Shown: in pieces, positions 29,068-41,715 of the stretch
Layout: each line of letters begins with the position of its first letter
Position numbering within the stretch: position 1 is the first letter of the stretch
Assembly (NCBI GenBank): GCA_949126835.1
Contig: OX421496.1
Coordinates: 19,601,844-19,665,843 of the forward strand
From: Anisus vortex
Lineage: Eukaryota; Mollusca; Gastropoda; Planorbidae
Direction: 5' to 3'
Length of the DNA stretch: 64,000 bases
The notes under the pieces: generated by a model
The model's input: only the letters and a program-made list of their open reading frames with translations
Told to the model about the DNA's origin: nothing
The model's database searches: none
Made by a program: the position numbers and the translations under genes

Positions 29068-31855
29068 CAAGACATTGGAATAAATAATTGGAATATGATT
29101 CCTTCGGAGATTAATTATAACGCTCTGTCCCACGGCCACCCACCTTAGTGTAATTAAAATGAGATGAAATGTTCACGTTTACCTTTCGTGTGATTTGATA
29201 ATTTAATAATTTTACAATTCACAGTGAAACGTCGTTTTCGCTGACTTCGTTTATCCGTCAGTTTCGGTTTTCGTCCATTTTTTTCCGCAAAAAAAAAATA
29301 ATGTTTCTCTAAAAATCGTGTTTTAAGTATATTGGAATCTAAAACAAATCAATTGGATTTGCATATATTCATACGAACAAAAAATTGTTTCAGTTGTCGG
29401 CTTTCTTCGATTCAATTCAAAACCGACGTTTAACTCTATACTGAATTTTTCTTCTATAAATGAACGAGCGGCTTACTTTAAGAAAGGTCTATTTCGTTCT
29501 GCGTCAATAGTTCACTTGAATCAATACACAAGGCCAGAACTGAGGTAGATTTAAAATTTAAGTAATGTTTTCTTTGTTCAGAGTTATTCGCGCTTGTTTT
29601 GTGCCTCGTACCGGAATTATTTCAGAATAGACCGAGGGAGTTCTCACACTATTCCATTCTTGGGTCTGTTTAGAACAGAAATATTTAAACTAAATCCCCA
29701 ATGCTGTATAACAAAAACTAGTTAGAAGTTAGATATTGAAAATCAGATCAATAACACACTAAAGCGTCTATGTTATTAATGTACAAGAAAAAATATATTT
29801 CCCTTTTCAGAAATGTATCGTATTATATATATATATATATATATAACTATATAAATCCTAAATATTGTTTTATCCTAATTAATGTTCTTCACTCCTAAAG
29901 TGTCCTGTGTTTCCAACTATAGATCTCCAGATTCCCTTCTCCTGGGCCAGCAACTATAAAGCAACAGACTTCCCTGCATTGTACCAATTATTCCAGTTCT
30001 TTTCAGGTGTAACCCATTTTAAAGTGTTAACCTCATGTCGCTAGCAGTTTCTCTTTTCCGTTATCATTGAAGTTTCCTCTGTGAAGTCTGACTAATGACT
30101 AATGGAATAAATGGATGGCAGTTTACGAAGGGTGCGCCCATTACAATATCAACCCCCCAAAAAATCACTTTATCGCTGTCATTTCCTTGTAATTTTATCA
30201 AATTTATTTTTAATGGCATACGGCTTTCTTTCCTTGATCATTCAATCCAGTTCTCAAATCAAGTTTAGGGATTGTGTGCAAAGATGGAAGAAAGATCCGA
30301 AATCTGATTAACTAATGCTTGTTTTCACCAAATTCAGATATGGATTTACATTTAATCAAAGCAACCGTAATATTATTACAAAATCAAATGTATTTTTTAT
30401 TTTTACTTGTATATATGAAGCAGTGATTCTCAATGGTACACAGTTGTTCTCGTCATGGTCTCAGATTATTTTTTTTTGTGAACAATAAGCAGCATTGGGT
30501 GTCTGCTCCCTTTCACCATCCTAGGTTTAAGGCCAAGGAAGGTGTTGCTCCTCAAGACTTTATAACGTGCTCTTGTGCAGTAGATCGGCCCTATAATAAA
30601 GAACATTTTTTCCTTCCTCGAGAGAAGCGTTACTGACATCTGAAGGGTGGGTTATTACTAAACACGACCTTGCCTCGGCCAGGAGTCAGACTTCCAACCT
30701 TTTGGTCGGGGATAGCCAGTGAAACCTGTGTGAAGATAAGACGGATTTAACAGTTTGAGAAACGCTTCCTCTTTTAATTACAACTATATTTGCAGAGAAC
30801 TAATCCATTTACCTGTGTGATTCTAATCTTAACTATAAATAAAAACCAACCTAACCCTTTATTTTCTTGCTATAAATCGGTTTGAAGCGAGCCACTGAAG
30901 CACAACTTTTGATGGAACATTCCAAGTACACAGAAGAAAAAGCAACATTGTTTATAATTTTGTTTGAAGGCTAAATTGTTCGTTTGTTGTTTTGTGTGAC
31001 ATTCCCTGCACTTTGGTCACTTTGACAGCACAAATGTGACTTTCTCCTCAAATTTTTCAAGATAAATGGTCTCCATTATCACACGTTCGAGACACGGCAA
31101 CTAACATTTCTTTTTTCCTTCACTCCAATAATTCAACTTCTTATGACACCAAAATCTCTTCTTAAAAGCAATTTATAAAAGAGGAGAGGAAAAAAACAGT
31201 CGTTTTAATTTTTTTTTCTCTAATGATGAAAGAAATGTTGAGCCTAGAGTGAATACCTAAGGCATTGAAGTTGATTTTATTCACATATTTTTGATGATTT
31301 CCTGGGGCCCAAAGTTTGCAGACGTGGGACTAGTGATCCGCTAAACTGTTAGAATAATAGCCAGGCCTGGGAGCGGTCTATTCATAAGCCTGTACTGTTG
31401 AATGGAGCGCTCAATATGCTTCATTTCTTGTTACGTCTGCAGACTGTGGCCAGGAGAAAAGGGCCGACTACTCTATTCTTCAACACGGTTGTTCGCGCTG
31501 TTCAACTTTTGAAAAGCTACGCAACATCAGAGATTTAAAAAAATATATATGTTATTGTTTGTAAATTTTCTTTCACTTTTTCGTGTGTGTATTATATATA
31601 TTACTTTTTTTGTTGTTGTTGTTGTTATTTTTTCCTTTTCACAATTTCTATAGTTTGGCAACTGGCGCCAGTAGGAAATGGCTGTCACAATAAGGAATGG
31701 CGTTCATAAAGGGGCGCTAACCAGGGAGTGTACAGGCATGAGCAGAAGCTCCCGTTTCCCCCATCATTTAATCGATAGGGTTTATATATGTATGCATTTG
31801 GAAAACGATTAAACAAAGCATGCGTCAAAAAAGAAAAAAGGACATCAGAGTTGAT
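29068..31855. other. no gene recognised
   Basis: Nearly 2.8 kb of low-repeat AT-rich sequence with a short (TA)n at 29826-29846. Short frames (30111-30311, 30433-30636) have no recognisable motifs. This is one of the few stretches not explained by repeats, so a non-coding or intronic role cannot be excluded. Confidence 0.4.
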
Positions 31856-31859
31856 TGCT

Positions 31860-32165
31860 CTGTATATGTGTGTGCGGTATAATTGTGTGTGCTCTATGTT
31901 TGTGTGTTTGCGTGCTGTATGCGTGTTGTGTGTGATGTGTGAGCTTGTGTTTTGTGTTGTGTGGTGTACGTGTGGTGTGTATGTGTATCGTATGTGTGTT
32001 GTGTGCTTGTGCTTTGCATGTGTGACATTTTGTGTTTTGTGTGGTGTAGGCTATATGTGATGAGTTGTATGATATTTGTATGGCGTATTTGTATTGTGTT
32101 GTGAGTTAGGTGTGTGTTTGTATGTTGTGTATGTTGTGAGTGTGTGTATGTGTGCATGGTGTGGT
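31860..32165. repeat. GT-rich low-complexity block
   Basis: Irregular TGTG/TGTAT/GTGTGC-rich sequence. Predicted Cys/Val-rich (plus) and His/Thr-rich (minus) peptides are compositional. Confidence 0.88.
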
Positions 32166-32265
32166 TCTGTACTTATATGTGATTTTTAGTTCATTACCAT
32201 TCCTATAATAAAACAATTTTTGAAACGTCTTTTAATTTCCTTTGTTGAAGAAATTGTTTTCTTTT

Positions 32266-33772
32266 ATTTACAAGCAGGTGAAAATAGATGACTGTATAAT
32301 ATCAACGTGTTTATTTGCAAGCAGGTGAAAATAGATGACTGTATAATACCAACGTGTTAATTTGCAAGCAGGTGAAAATAGATGACTGTATAATACCAAC
32401 GTGTTAATTTGCAAGCAGGTGAAAATAGATGACTGTATAATATCAACGTGTTTATTTGCAAGCAGGTGAAAATAGATGACTGTATAATATCAACGTGTTT
32501 ATTTGCAAGCAGGTGAAAATAGATGACTGTATAATATCAACGTGTTTATTTGCAAGCAGGTGAAAATAGATGACTGTATAATACCAACGTGTTAATTTGC
32601 AAGCAGGTGAAAATAGATGACTGTATAATATCAACGTGTTTATTTGCAAGCAGGTGAAAATAGATGTCTGTATAATATCAATGTGTTTATTTGCAAGCAG
32701 GTGAAAATAGATGACTGTATAATATCAACGTGTTTATTTACAAGCAGGTGAAAATAGATGACTGTATAATATCAACGTGTTTATTTACAAGCAGGTGAAA
32801 ATAGATGACTCTATAATATCAACGTGTTTATTTACAAGCAGGTGAAAATAGATGACTGTATAATATCAATGTGTTTATTTGCAAGCAGGTGAAAATAGAT
32901 GACTGTATAATATCAACGTGTTTATTTGCAAGCAGGTGAAAATAGATGACTGTATAATATCAACGTGTTTATTTGCAAGCAGGTGAAAATAGATGACTGT
33001 ATAATACCAACGTGTTAATTTGCAAGCAGGTGAAAATAGATGACTGTATAATATCAACGTGTTTATTTGCAAGCAGGTGATAATAGATGACTGTATAATA
33101 TCAACGTGTTTATTTGCAAGCAGGTGAAAATAGATGACTGTATAATACCAACGTGTTAATTTGCAAGCAGGTGAAAATAGATGACTGTATAATATCAACG
33201 TGTTTATTTGCAAGCAGGTGAAAATAGATGTCTGTATAATATCAATGTGTTTATTTGCAAGCAGGTGAAAATAGATGACTGTATAATATCAACGTGTTTA
33301 TTTACAAGCAGGTGAAAATAGATGACTGTATAATATCAACGTGTTTATTTACAAGCAGGTGAAAATAGATGACTCTATAATATCAACGTGTTTATTTACA
33401 AGCAGGTGAAAATAGATGACTGTATAATATCAATGTGTTTATTTGCAAGCAGGTGAAAATAGATGACTGTATAATATCAACGTGTTTATTTACAAGCAGG
33501 TGAAAATAGATGACTGTATAATATCAACGTGTTTATTTACAAGCAGGTGAAAATAGATGACTGTATAATATCAATTTGTTTATTTGCAAGCAGGTGAAAA
33601 TAGATGACTGTATAATATCAACGTGTTTATTTACAAGCAGGTGAAAAAAGATGACTGTATAATATCAACGTGTTTATTTACAAGCAGGTGAAAAAAGATG
33701 ACTGTATAATATCAATGTGTTTATTTGCAAGCAGATGAAAATAGTTGACTTTATAATATCAACGTGTTGACC
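32266..33772. repeat. 47-bp minisatellite, about 32 copies, with 12-unit higher-order structure
   Basis: Unit: CAAGCAGGTGAAAATAGATG, then ACTGTATAATATCAACGTGT and TTATTTG. Unit starts at 32271 and 32318 are 47 apart. Marker variants recur at a fixed 564-base (12-unit) spacing: TGTCTG at 32665 and 33229, and GACTCT at 32807 and 33371. This shows duplication of a block of 12 units. Variants ACCAACGTGTTAATT and AATGTG also follow this order. Units decay only at the right edge. Confidence 0.95.
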
Positions 33773-33774
33773 GA

Positions 33775-35570
33775 ATGATACAAAAAAATATAAGCAATTT
33801 CTATTTATATGGACCTAGTAAGAAATTGAAGTTAATCTTGAATCCACCCTCCCAACCAGACACACACACACATACACATGCTCATGCACAAAACACAGAT
33901 AGGCCTACAAACATACACAAACTTGTAACATGCAGTATTAAAGGATGGGCATCCGCTGGATTGTCACCACTAAATAGCGTCACTGATGCAGTTATAAAAT
34001 GAAACTGATTTTAAAAAAACAACAGGACTTATAAATTTCGTATCGTTCAAAATCAAATAAGATCTTTTACTTGTATGTTTTTAAATCATTTTTTGAACGC
34101 AATGTTTAGCTCTATAAATATAATAAATTGAGCTCAGTTATTCCCCCTTATTGTTCAATTATATAAATAGATCTATGAACTGAGCGTATTGTATGTTTCT
34201 GCAAAGACTATAATAAGATGGACCGCTTGCTTTAATACTTCTGCTATTTGATAACTTGAAACAGTTTCGGAATTTCCGATCGCACTCACTCGGTCCTCTA
34301 GACTTCCGGTTTAGTAATTCGCTATGATTTTCTAAATGGAAAATTAGGATTAAAATGGAAAGTAATAGGCTATGCAGCGGAAACCTTTCATGCAATCGTA
34401 GGAGCGTAGAAGTATTTCAAGACAGCCTTATTGGTTGCGCACAGAAAAAAAAAGAACATAAGCTCTGAAAACAGAGCAAGCGGTCTATCTTATTATAGTC
34501 TTTTGGTTTCTGCCTTTGTGAGTATTGAAGAGCAAAATCTACGGAAGGCTAAAGTATAAAATAAATAGATATAAAGGATTTATACAAAACGTTGTTTCTA
34601 GTATTTATTTCATTACTAATGGTGCAATGCACAAACGCCGGCGAAATCAATGTTTCCTTTATAAAGACTTTGATAATCTATATGGGCACATCGGGCACAC
34701 CTTCGATGCCCTTGCACAAGAGCACATTAAAAAATTTGTCCCACCTGTGTGATGCGTCACACTTATGTGTATAATATTCCCTCGTTATGAATCTTGCAAC
34801 TCTCTTTTGAATAAGTCCTAGTGTTTTTTTGTGTTTTTTTTTAATGCTAAATGGCGAGTGGGTTTTATTTTTCCATTTCCCCTAACTTGAAATAAATCTT
34901 AATTTGCATTGTAATATCTTTTTTTAAAAAAAGATTTTTTTCAAAAGTAATAAATCTAAAAAAAAAAATACATTAGCAAAAGGCTTGGACAGGATTAACA
35001 CTAAAAAAAAACATTTTTCTGTGCGAAATTGATCAACAGACGACAAATCTTTTCAAATGTAAAAACAGTTTATAAATCTGCCCTGAGTTTAAACAAATTT
35101 ATAAAATCTGTTCTTGTAGAATAATATTAAAAAAAAGGGGGGGGGGGCAGCTTTATTTTGACAAATCTTCTAGCTACAATTTGCAAGCCAGACGCTGCAG
35201 ACACCTTCCATGTTTTTAGAAGAAGACAAGCAAAAAAAAAAAAAAGAAATCTAATTCGCGTTGAATCTTCTCCTCGATTAATCCCCTCGGGAGAAACTCA
35301 CCACCCCTGCGCCCCACTCCCCCTTTTTTTCAATTTGTTTTTCTTTTCGATATGCTAGTAGCTTTATTTTTTGTATCAATTTCAAATCTATTTTTGGCCA
35401 CATCTCTCCCCCCCCCCCCAAACTCTCTTCCCTGTCTCGTTCTCTGTTAATACCATCTCCTTCAATGAAGCTCCAACGTACTGGTATTAAAACCGTCTGT
35501 TTAGTATTGAGAAGAAAGATGATCATTATTCTAAGTGGCATTACTTGTGTGATATTGGGCGCGGTGGACA
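33775..35570. other. no gene recognised
   Basis: Mostly unique, with A-, T- and G-runs at 34960, 35135 and 35230 and a C-run at 35409-35419. A short possible LINE scrap is listed separately. Confidence 0.45.
34772..34830 (-). pseudogene. possible CR1-like RT scrap
   Basis: The minus strand reads LGLIQKRVARFITREYYT, close to EQIQKRAARFITSEYS near the C terminus of the CR1-like RT at 4331-6004. Similarity does not extend convincingly beyond ~20 residues. Confidence 0.35.
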
Positions 35571-35574
35571 ATTG

Positions 35575-36090
35575 TGGGGCGCTGTATATGTGTAAGTCTA
35601 GCATGGGGCGCTGTATAAGTCTAGCATGGGGGCTGTATAAGTGTTGCGTGGGGCGATGTATAAGTATAGCACGGGCGCTTTGTGAGTCTAGCATGGGGTG
35701 CTGTATAAGTCTAGCATGGGGCGCAGCATAAGTCTAGCATGGTGCGCAGTATAAGTCAAGCGTGGGGCGCTGTACAAGTCTAGCATGGGGCGCAGTATAA
35801 GTCTAGCATGGGGCGCAGCATAAGTCTAGCATGGTGCGCAGTATAAGTCAAGCGTGGGGCGCTGTATAAGTCTAGTATGGAGGCTGTATAAGTCTAGCAT
35901 GGGGCGCAGTATAAGTCTAGTATGAAGGCTGTATAAGTCTAGTATGGAGGCTGTATAAGTCTAGCATGGGGCGCTGTATAAGTCTAGCATGGGGCGCAGT
36001 ATAAGTCTAGCATGGGGCGCAGTATAAATCAAGCATGGGCGCTGTATAAGCCTAAAATGGGGTGCTTTATAAGCCTAGGACGGGACGTTT
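35575..36090. repeat. 23-bp minisatellite, about 22 copies
   Basis: Unit: ATAAGTCTAGCATGGGGCGC then AGT or TGT. Variants include GTGCGC, GGAGGC and loss of one or two bases (GGGGGCTGTATAAG). Runs of identical variant order, for example AGCATGGTGCGCAGTATAAG then TCAAGCGTGGGGCGCTG at 35730 and 35829, suggest block duplication. Confidence 0.93.
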
Positions 36091-36099
36091 TGTTTATCT

Positions 36100-36400
36100 G
36101 ATTATCTAATCATATAGTTTAATGTATTGCAGACGACATTGAAACAGATGCCAATAGGACATATGACATAGTATACAGTTGTTCTCTTAACAAATGGTAC
36201 CCTGGCAGACGATTTTGAAAACAGGGGCACACTGACAGATGGCGTTGGAACACGTGGCACTCTGACATATGACACTAAATACTGATGACAGACGATGTTG
36301 AGACAGTTGGCACGCTTGCAGATGACACAGATAACACTCAAACAAGACGCTTTACAAGTCACCATCATTATTATCATTCACTGACATAAGCAACTGAGAC
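36100..36400. repeat. degenerate ~28-30-bp repeat
   Basis: Recurring GCAGACGACATTGAAACAG / TGACAGATGGCGTTGGAACA / GCAGATGACAC elements at irregular spacing. This looks like a decayed minisatellite. Its GACA-x-TGACATTG theme resembles the GACAGTGTCATCTG theme at 39.9 kb, but I cannot show common origin. Confidence 0.5.
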
Positions 36401-36621
36401 ATATTCTACCACTGCGGACAGAAGACAACCAAGCAGCTGCAACTGTTGACATTTAAGTGCATGATTCACTGACAGGTGAAATTCCAAAACAAAATATGGT
36501 ATACTGACAAACGCCAATCCAATTTGTAGCTTTCTGTTTTTGAACCGACACCGTCTTAATATATAATTGACCAATTATCAACCAATGTTAAATAAAGATT
36601 TGTAGTTAAAAATAAAAATGA

Positions 36622-37155
36622 GCAAAGATGGTCTTTAGTACCGGTAGAAAGATGGTCTTTAGTACCGGTACAAAGATGGTCTTCAGTACTGGTACAAAGA
36701 TGGTCTTCAGTACCGGTACAAAGATGGTCTTCAGTACCGGTACAAAGATGGTCTTCAGTACCGGTACAAAGATGGTCTTCAGTACCGGTACAAAGATGGT
36801 CTTCAGTACCGGTACAAAGATGGTCTTCAGTACCGGTACAAAGATGGTCTTCAGTACTGGTACAAAGATGGTCTTCAGTGCTGGTACAAAGATGGTCTTC
36901 AGTACCGGTACAAAGATGGTCTTCAGTACCGGTACAAAGATGATCTTCAGTACTGGTACAAAGATGGTCTTCAGTACCGGTACAAAGATGGTCTTTAGTA
37001 CTGGTACAAAGAAGGTCTTCAGTACCGGTACAAAGATGGTCTTCAGTACCGGTACAAAGATGGTCTTCAGTACCGGTACAAAGATGGTCTTCAGTACCGG
37101 TACAAAGATGGTCTTCAGTACCGGTACAAAGATGGTCTTTAGGACCGGTACTCAA
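36622..37155. repeat. 24-bp minisatellite, about 22 copies, open on both strands
   Basis: Unit: AAAGATGGTCTTCAGTACCG then GTAC. As 24 is a multiple of 3, each unit adds 8 residues: KMVFSTGT-type on the plus strand (frame 36628-37182) and EDHLCTGT-type on the minus strand (frame 36556-37179, 207 residues). Units vary at C/T in CTTCAG and CCGG/CTGG. No signal peptide or non-repeat domain flanks either frame, so I regard this as non-coding. The ACCGGT palindrome recurs every 24 bases. Confidence 0.93.
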
Positions 37156-37726
37156 TGCGATTGGAGAAAACAACAACAATAAATTACATTTAAACCGAAA
37201 AGTGAGGTTGATTTAAAAACCAGAACTAGTATGTGTTACCATGACAACATAAAGCCACAACTTCCAGCACCCCCCCCCCCTACAATCTGTTGCTGGTGAG
37301 TGTGTGCTGGACTGTGAGATTTGAACATCTGGTAAAATCTGGTTTCAGTTTTTTTGTCACTCCTTTTAGCCTTTCACTTTTTTTTTCCTTGCATCTTCCC
37401 CATTCCTCCCTCACTTTCCTCCAGTTGTGTGTGTGTGTGTGTGTGTGTGGTAAAATTGAGTTTCCCCACTATAGTACTGTTGATTGAAACCATAATACTA
37501 ACTTGGTATCCTCTTCCAATCCAATATGTTTTCCCCCCTCCCCCTCCCTCCCCCCTTTTTTCTTTCCACTTCTGTAGGTGGACCTCTTTTTTGGTTTAAA
37601 ACCTTCCCATCGCGATGCTAGATACTGGAAGCATCTTTTTCTGTTTTTTGTCCTTTTTTTTTTAAATACTGCACTTGCCCTTGGTGTAACTCTTGTCGAC
37701 TGATGTTTATTTGGTTGCTTCCCTCC

Positions 37727-37766
<40 letters not shown>

Positions 37767-37959
37767 GCTGGGTCTACCAAGCGCGTACATTTGGTTAGCC
37801 AGATGGTTGAACGATTACATCTGAAGGAAAAGTCCAAAGAGGCAAGAGATAAAAACAAAAATATAAAAAGTTTTCGCTCCGTGATATACAGTTGTAGATA
37901 TAAATGTGTTGGGAGGGGGATTGGAAAGAGATAGAGAGTAAGTGAGAGAGAGAGAGACA

Positions 37960-37993
<34 letters not shown>

Positions 37994-38385
37994 AAGAGCG
38001 CGAGTGTTTGAAGAGGGATTAAATTATCAAGGAGTACTCGAAGTTTCATATAAACCGCATATACACATGATTAGATTAACACGGCAGAGAACTAGTCTAG
38101 CGCATGGGGATGGAGACTTACTTATCCCAGGGGCGTTGACCATGGCAGGGCAGACATATTTTTTTTTTATAAATCATTTAACTTGAAATAATCTCTAGCG
38201 TTGCTAATTCACTTGTTTGAATCGTTTATTTTGCAGACAGATTCAATTCAATATTTGGCTTATTTAGAATATATAGCAATTTTGTGTTGCTGCATTTTTA
38301 TATAGATATATTCATAATTAATTATATAGCCTACAATTAAATAGTTAGAGAGATACAAGTATACAATTTAAAAGACAGTACCATA
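37156..38385. other. no gene; simple-sequence tracts
   Basis: Holds a C-run (~37270), (GT)n at 37427-37449, C- and T-rich blocks, a ~30-base T-run at 37731-37760, and GA/GT tracts at 37936-37998. Confidence 0.6.
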
Positions 38386-38500
38386 TTATTCATTGTGCTG
38401 GCCACACACTCTCCTAGTAAGCCGTTTCCATGGAAACTGGTGACCGCTACTTTCCCGGCCCTGTGGATTAGTTTGTTACGACTGGTTCAGTTTACTTAAT
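38386..38500 (+). mobile_element. SINE-A 3' fragment
   Basis: Starts in the ATTGTGCTGGCCACACAC block and runs to the GGTTCAGTTTACTT end, matching the last third of SINE-A copies at 43507 and 45582. The tRNA head is missing. Confidence 0.7.
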
Positions 38501-39900
38501 CTTACTACCTTATTATTGTAACAATTTTACATGAACACTTAAGTAATCAGTTTATGATGTGAAGTTTACTTTCATCGCTTTTATGAGACACCAACAAAAC
38601 AAAACAACAACAGGCTCAACCGCAATGAAACTCAATACATAGGATCCAGCAGAATAAACAAAAGAAGTCCTCATACTTTGCCCCTATAAAGTACAGATGA
38701 AAAGTAAACAAAATGTTAATAACAATAATGAGAACAGGAAAAAAAATATTTGATCGGTTCTTAGATCTAGTTGCTAATTGCCAGTCCTCTTTTTATGTTG
38801 ATTAGAATAATTCCTATTTCTTGTTCCCCTTAGAAATGGCTCCAGAATGAGTAAAGCAGGGAAAAAGCTTTATCAGCTAAATAAAAGGACTTGGCATTAA
38901 AGGGTGATAAGGGAGATAGCATATTTGAGCGTTGAGATGGCCACACATTTCAAACGATACCCCCCAAAAATAAAAACTTAACAGAAATATGGACCTACAC
39001 CCGACACAAACTCCAAAAGATATATAGGCTAAACGAATGGATAGGGCCTCCATGTTAAATTTGTATGCGTATAGATCTTGTATTTGTATAGAATTGATTA
39101 CACCATTCACACTATTCACTTATCGATATAAGCGAGGATTAAACCACCTATGAATAGAGCAAATCTAGAGGCCTACGATAAAGGGAATTATAAGTAGCTT
39201 GAAATGTATTTACAGGTCATTGTCTACGAAATATGAATTTATAGATAAATGAAAAGTCACGTGAAAGCCTATTAATTTTGGCTTCAATGGATATAGTTTC
39301 CAGGCCCAATCCATTATTTTTATAGATCAGTGGCTACACCCCTGAAAATACCCCAAAGAAATATACACCCTCAAAAAAGACCCCACAAAGATATTCCACG
39401 TTTAGAAATCACTAAGAAATCGCTGCAAAGAACAACATTAAAGCAATGAATGAAAAAAAAACAAGACCGTCTATTGTCTTGATAGTTTGCTTTAGACTTC
39501 GCCAATATTCTATTTATAAAACAACTACAAAAAAAAAAGTATCAACATCTGATGCGTTTATTCCTGCGGTGTAATCTATGACATGCACGTGTTCTCATTT
39601 CCGTCAGATGCACCGGACTTCCGTTACAAGAACATTACTATTTCCGCTTAGTTAAGCCAATCAACAAGCGTTCCGTAAAAAAAAAAAAAACATAAAAAAA
39701 ATCACTACCAAAATTAGAATCAATATGTCACACAATTTTGTCTAAAACTGCAGAGGACAATCGTTGTCACCATGTCATATTCTCGATTTGTCACTTGTTC
39801 GTTCGCCCGTGTCAAATTAATATGTTAGAATGTCCTTTGACGGAGTATAATATGTTAAAACGTTTTCTGTCTGTGTGCAATCTGTTGTGCTTTTCTTAGT
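38501..39900. other. no gene recognised
   Basis: AT-rich unique sequence. An 80-codon minus frame (38877-39119) has no motif I recognise. Confidence 0.45.
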
Positions 39901-39904
39901 GAGT

Positions 39905-40560
39905 ATACCACTTTGACAGTGTCATCTGTCGATACACCATTTTGACAGTGTTATCTGTCGATATACCATTTTGACAGTGTCATCTGACGGTAAACCACTT
40001 TGACAGTGTCATCTGTCCATACACCCTTTTGACAGTGTTATCTGTCGATATACCATTTTGACAGTGTCATCTGACGGTAAACCACTTTGACAGTGTCATC
40101 TGTCGATACACCATTTTGACAGTGTTATCTGTCGATATACCATTTTGACAGTGTCATCTGACGGTAAACCACTTTGACAGTGTCATCTGTCCATACACCC
40201 TTTTGACAGTGTTATCTGTCGATATACCGTTTTGACAGTGTCATCTGACGGTAAACCACTTTGACAGTGTCATCTGTCCATACACCCTTTTGACAGTGTT
40301 ATCTGTCAATACACCATTTTGACAGTGTTATCTATCGATAAAACATTTTGACAGTGTCATCTGAGTTTTCTGTCGGTAAACCACTTTGACAGTGTCATCT
40401 GTCGATACACCTTTTTGACAGTGTGATCTGTCGATACTCAATAATTTTTGACAGTGTGATCTGACGATGTACCGACTTCAACAGTGTCATCTGTCGGTGT
40501 ATCATTTTTAACAGTGTCATCTGTCAGTGTAAATTTGTTTGAGTGCCATCTGTAAGTGCG
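39905..40560. repeat. 29-bp minisatellite, about 22 copies, with 87-bp trimer higher order
   Basis: Unit: GACAGTGTCATCTGTCGATA then CACCATTTT; GACAGT starts at 39915, 39944, 39973 and 40002 are 29 apart. Three variants alternate: CATCTGTCGATACACC, TATCTGTCGATATACC and CATCTGACGGTAAACC. The third recurs at 39973, 40060 and 40147, i.e. every 87 bases. Regularity is lost after ~40330. The core GACAGTGTCATCTGTC is a near-palindrome. Confidence 0.93.
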
Positions 40561-41509
40561 CCTTTTGTCATGAATGCCCTTTGTCAGTGTGTCCATTGTT
40601 TTAGTTAGTCTCAACTGTTCATCACACAATCCCCCATTGCAAAAAGAGTAAGAGGTATGGCCAACAGTCATGAATCTCGCAGTATAGGGTGGGAGTTGTG
40701 GGGAGTGGGGGGGGGGGGCAACGGCGCCCTGACTGTGCGGATCATAGTAACAATAAACTACTAGATAGAGATGAGCCCAGGCGTATGTAATTGCCGCTTG
40801 CCACTTGAGTATAAGTACTTGCATGCAGACGTTTTCTGACAGCCGACTTGTAAGGTGCCAAATAAAGATTGGCTGGTGGGTGAATGGGTGGGGGCTCTTT
40901 AGGAATAGAGCAGAGAGAGAGAGAGAGAAAGAGTAAGAGAGAGAGGGTGGCAAAGAGAGAGAGAGAGGGGAGGGAGGGAGAAAGACTGGTGAAGAGAGAG
41001 GTTGAAAGAGGAGGATTGTGAGAGGTAGAGAGGAGGGAGGGGAGTGAGCAAGATGGGAGAGAGGGAGGTAATGGGAGAGAAAGAGAGGTTCCCGCCCCAC
41101 TCTCCCCCCCCCCTCTCCGCTCCCCAATCCCACCCATTCGAAACAAACGTATACACCTGCGTTTTTATGTGGGCGCGTGAACGTGGGTTTCTATTTATAG
41201 AAAGTGACGTTTTGAAGTTTATGGTAATTTTGGATGGAAGGCAGAGAGAAGTCGGTGAGGACAGTGAGACAAAAAGGCGTAAGAAACCTAAGTATAAAGT
41301 GAATGAAGGTGGCGTTGGTTAAGTGGGTAGGGAAACAGAGAAGAGTGAGGGATAGGATAATGATAATGGAGTAAAAGAAAGAGGGAGATAAGAGAGGAAA
41401 ATAAATAGAGAGAAAAACTGAGAGGCCTAGTGAAAAAGAGAGTAGGCGAAGAAAAGAAAGAGATAGATAATGAGATAGCTAGAAGACAAAGAAGAAAGAT
41501 AGTTTAAGA
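40561..41509. other. no gene; purine-rich tract
   Basis: Unique, with a G-run at 40709 and a long GA-rich plus-strand tract at 40905-41090. Minus frames rich in Ser, Leu and Pro here come from TC repetition. Confidence 0.55.
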
Positions 41510-41715
41510 ACACACACACAACAACAACCATAACAATCAAAACACATAACACAAATACACATACAACCATAACATACAAAACACATAACACAAATACACA
41601 TACAATCATAACATACAAAACACATAACACAAATACACATGCAATCATAACATACAAAACACATAACACAAATACACATACAATCATAACATACAAATCA
41701 CATAACACAAACACA
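41510..41715. repeat. 39-bp minisatellite, about 4.5 copies
   Basis: Unit: ACACATAACACAAATACACA then TACAATCATAACATACAAA, starts 39 apart (41542, 41581). Being a multiple of 3, it gives a Cys/Val-rich minus frame as a by-product. Confidence 0.9.

Noticed and set aside
32452..33213. MQINTLILYSH-type repeat peptides
   Set aside because: Translation of the 47-bp minisatellite; the frame depends on unit phase, not on coding.
34592..34774. 60-residue frame starting with a signal-peptide-like stretch
   Set aside because: The start is TTG, not ATG, and no upstream ATG lies in frame before a stop. The hydrophobic stretch is short and AT-driven.
37469..37858. 129-residue minus frame with Lys run
   Set aside because: The Lys run is the ~30-base T tract read backwards; no domain on either side.
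40438..41156. 231-residue minus frame and overlapping frames
   Set aside because: Low-complexity Ser/Leu/Pro from a GA/TC tract followed by part of the 29-bp array; no recognisable domain.
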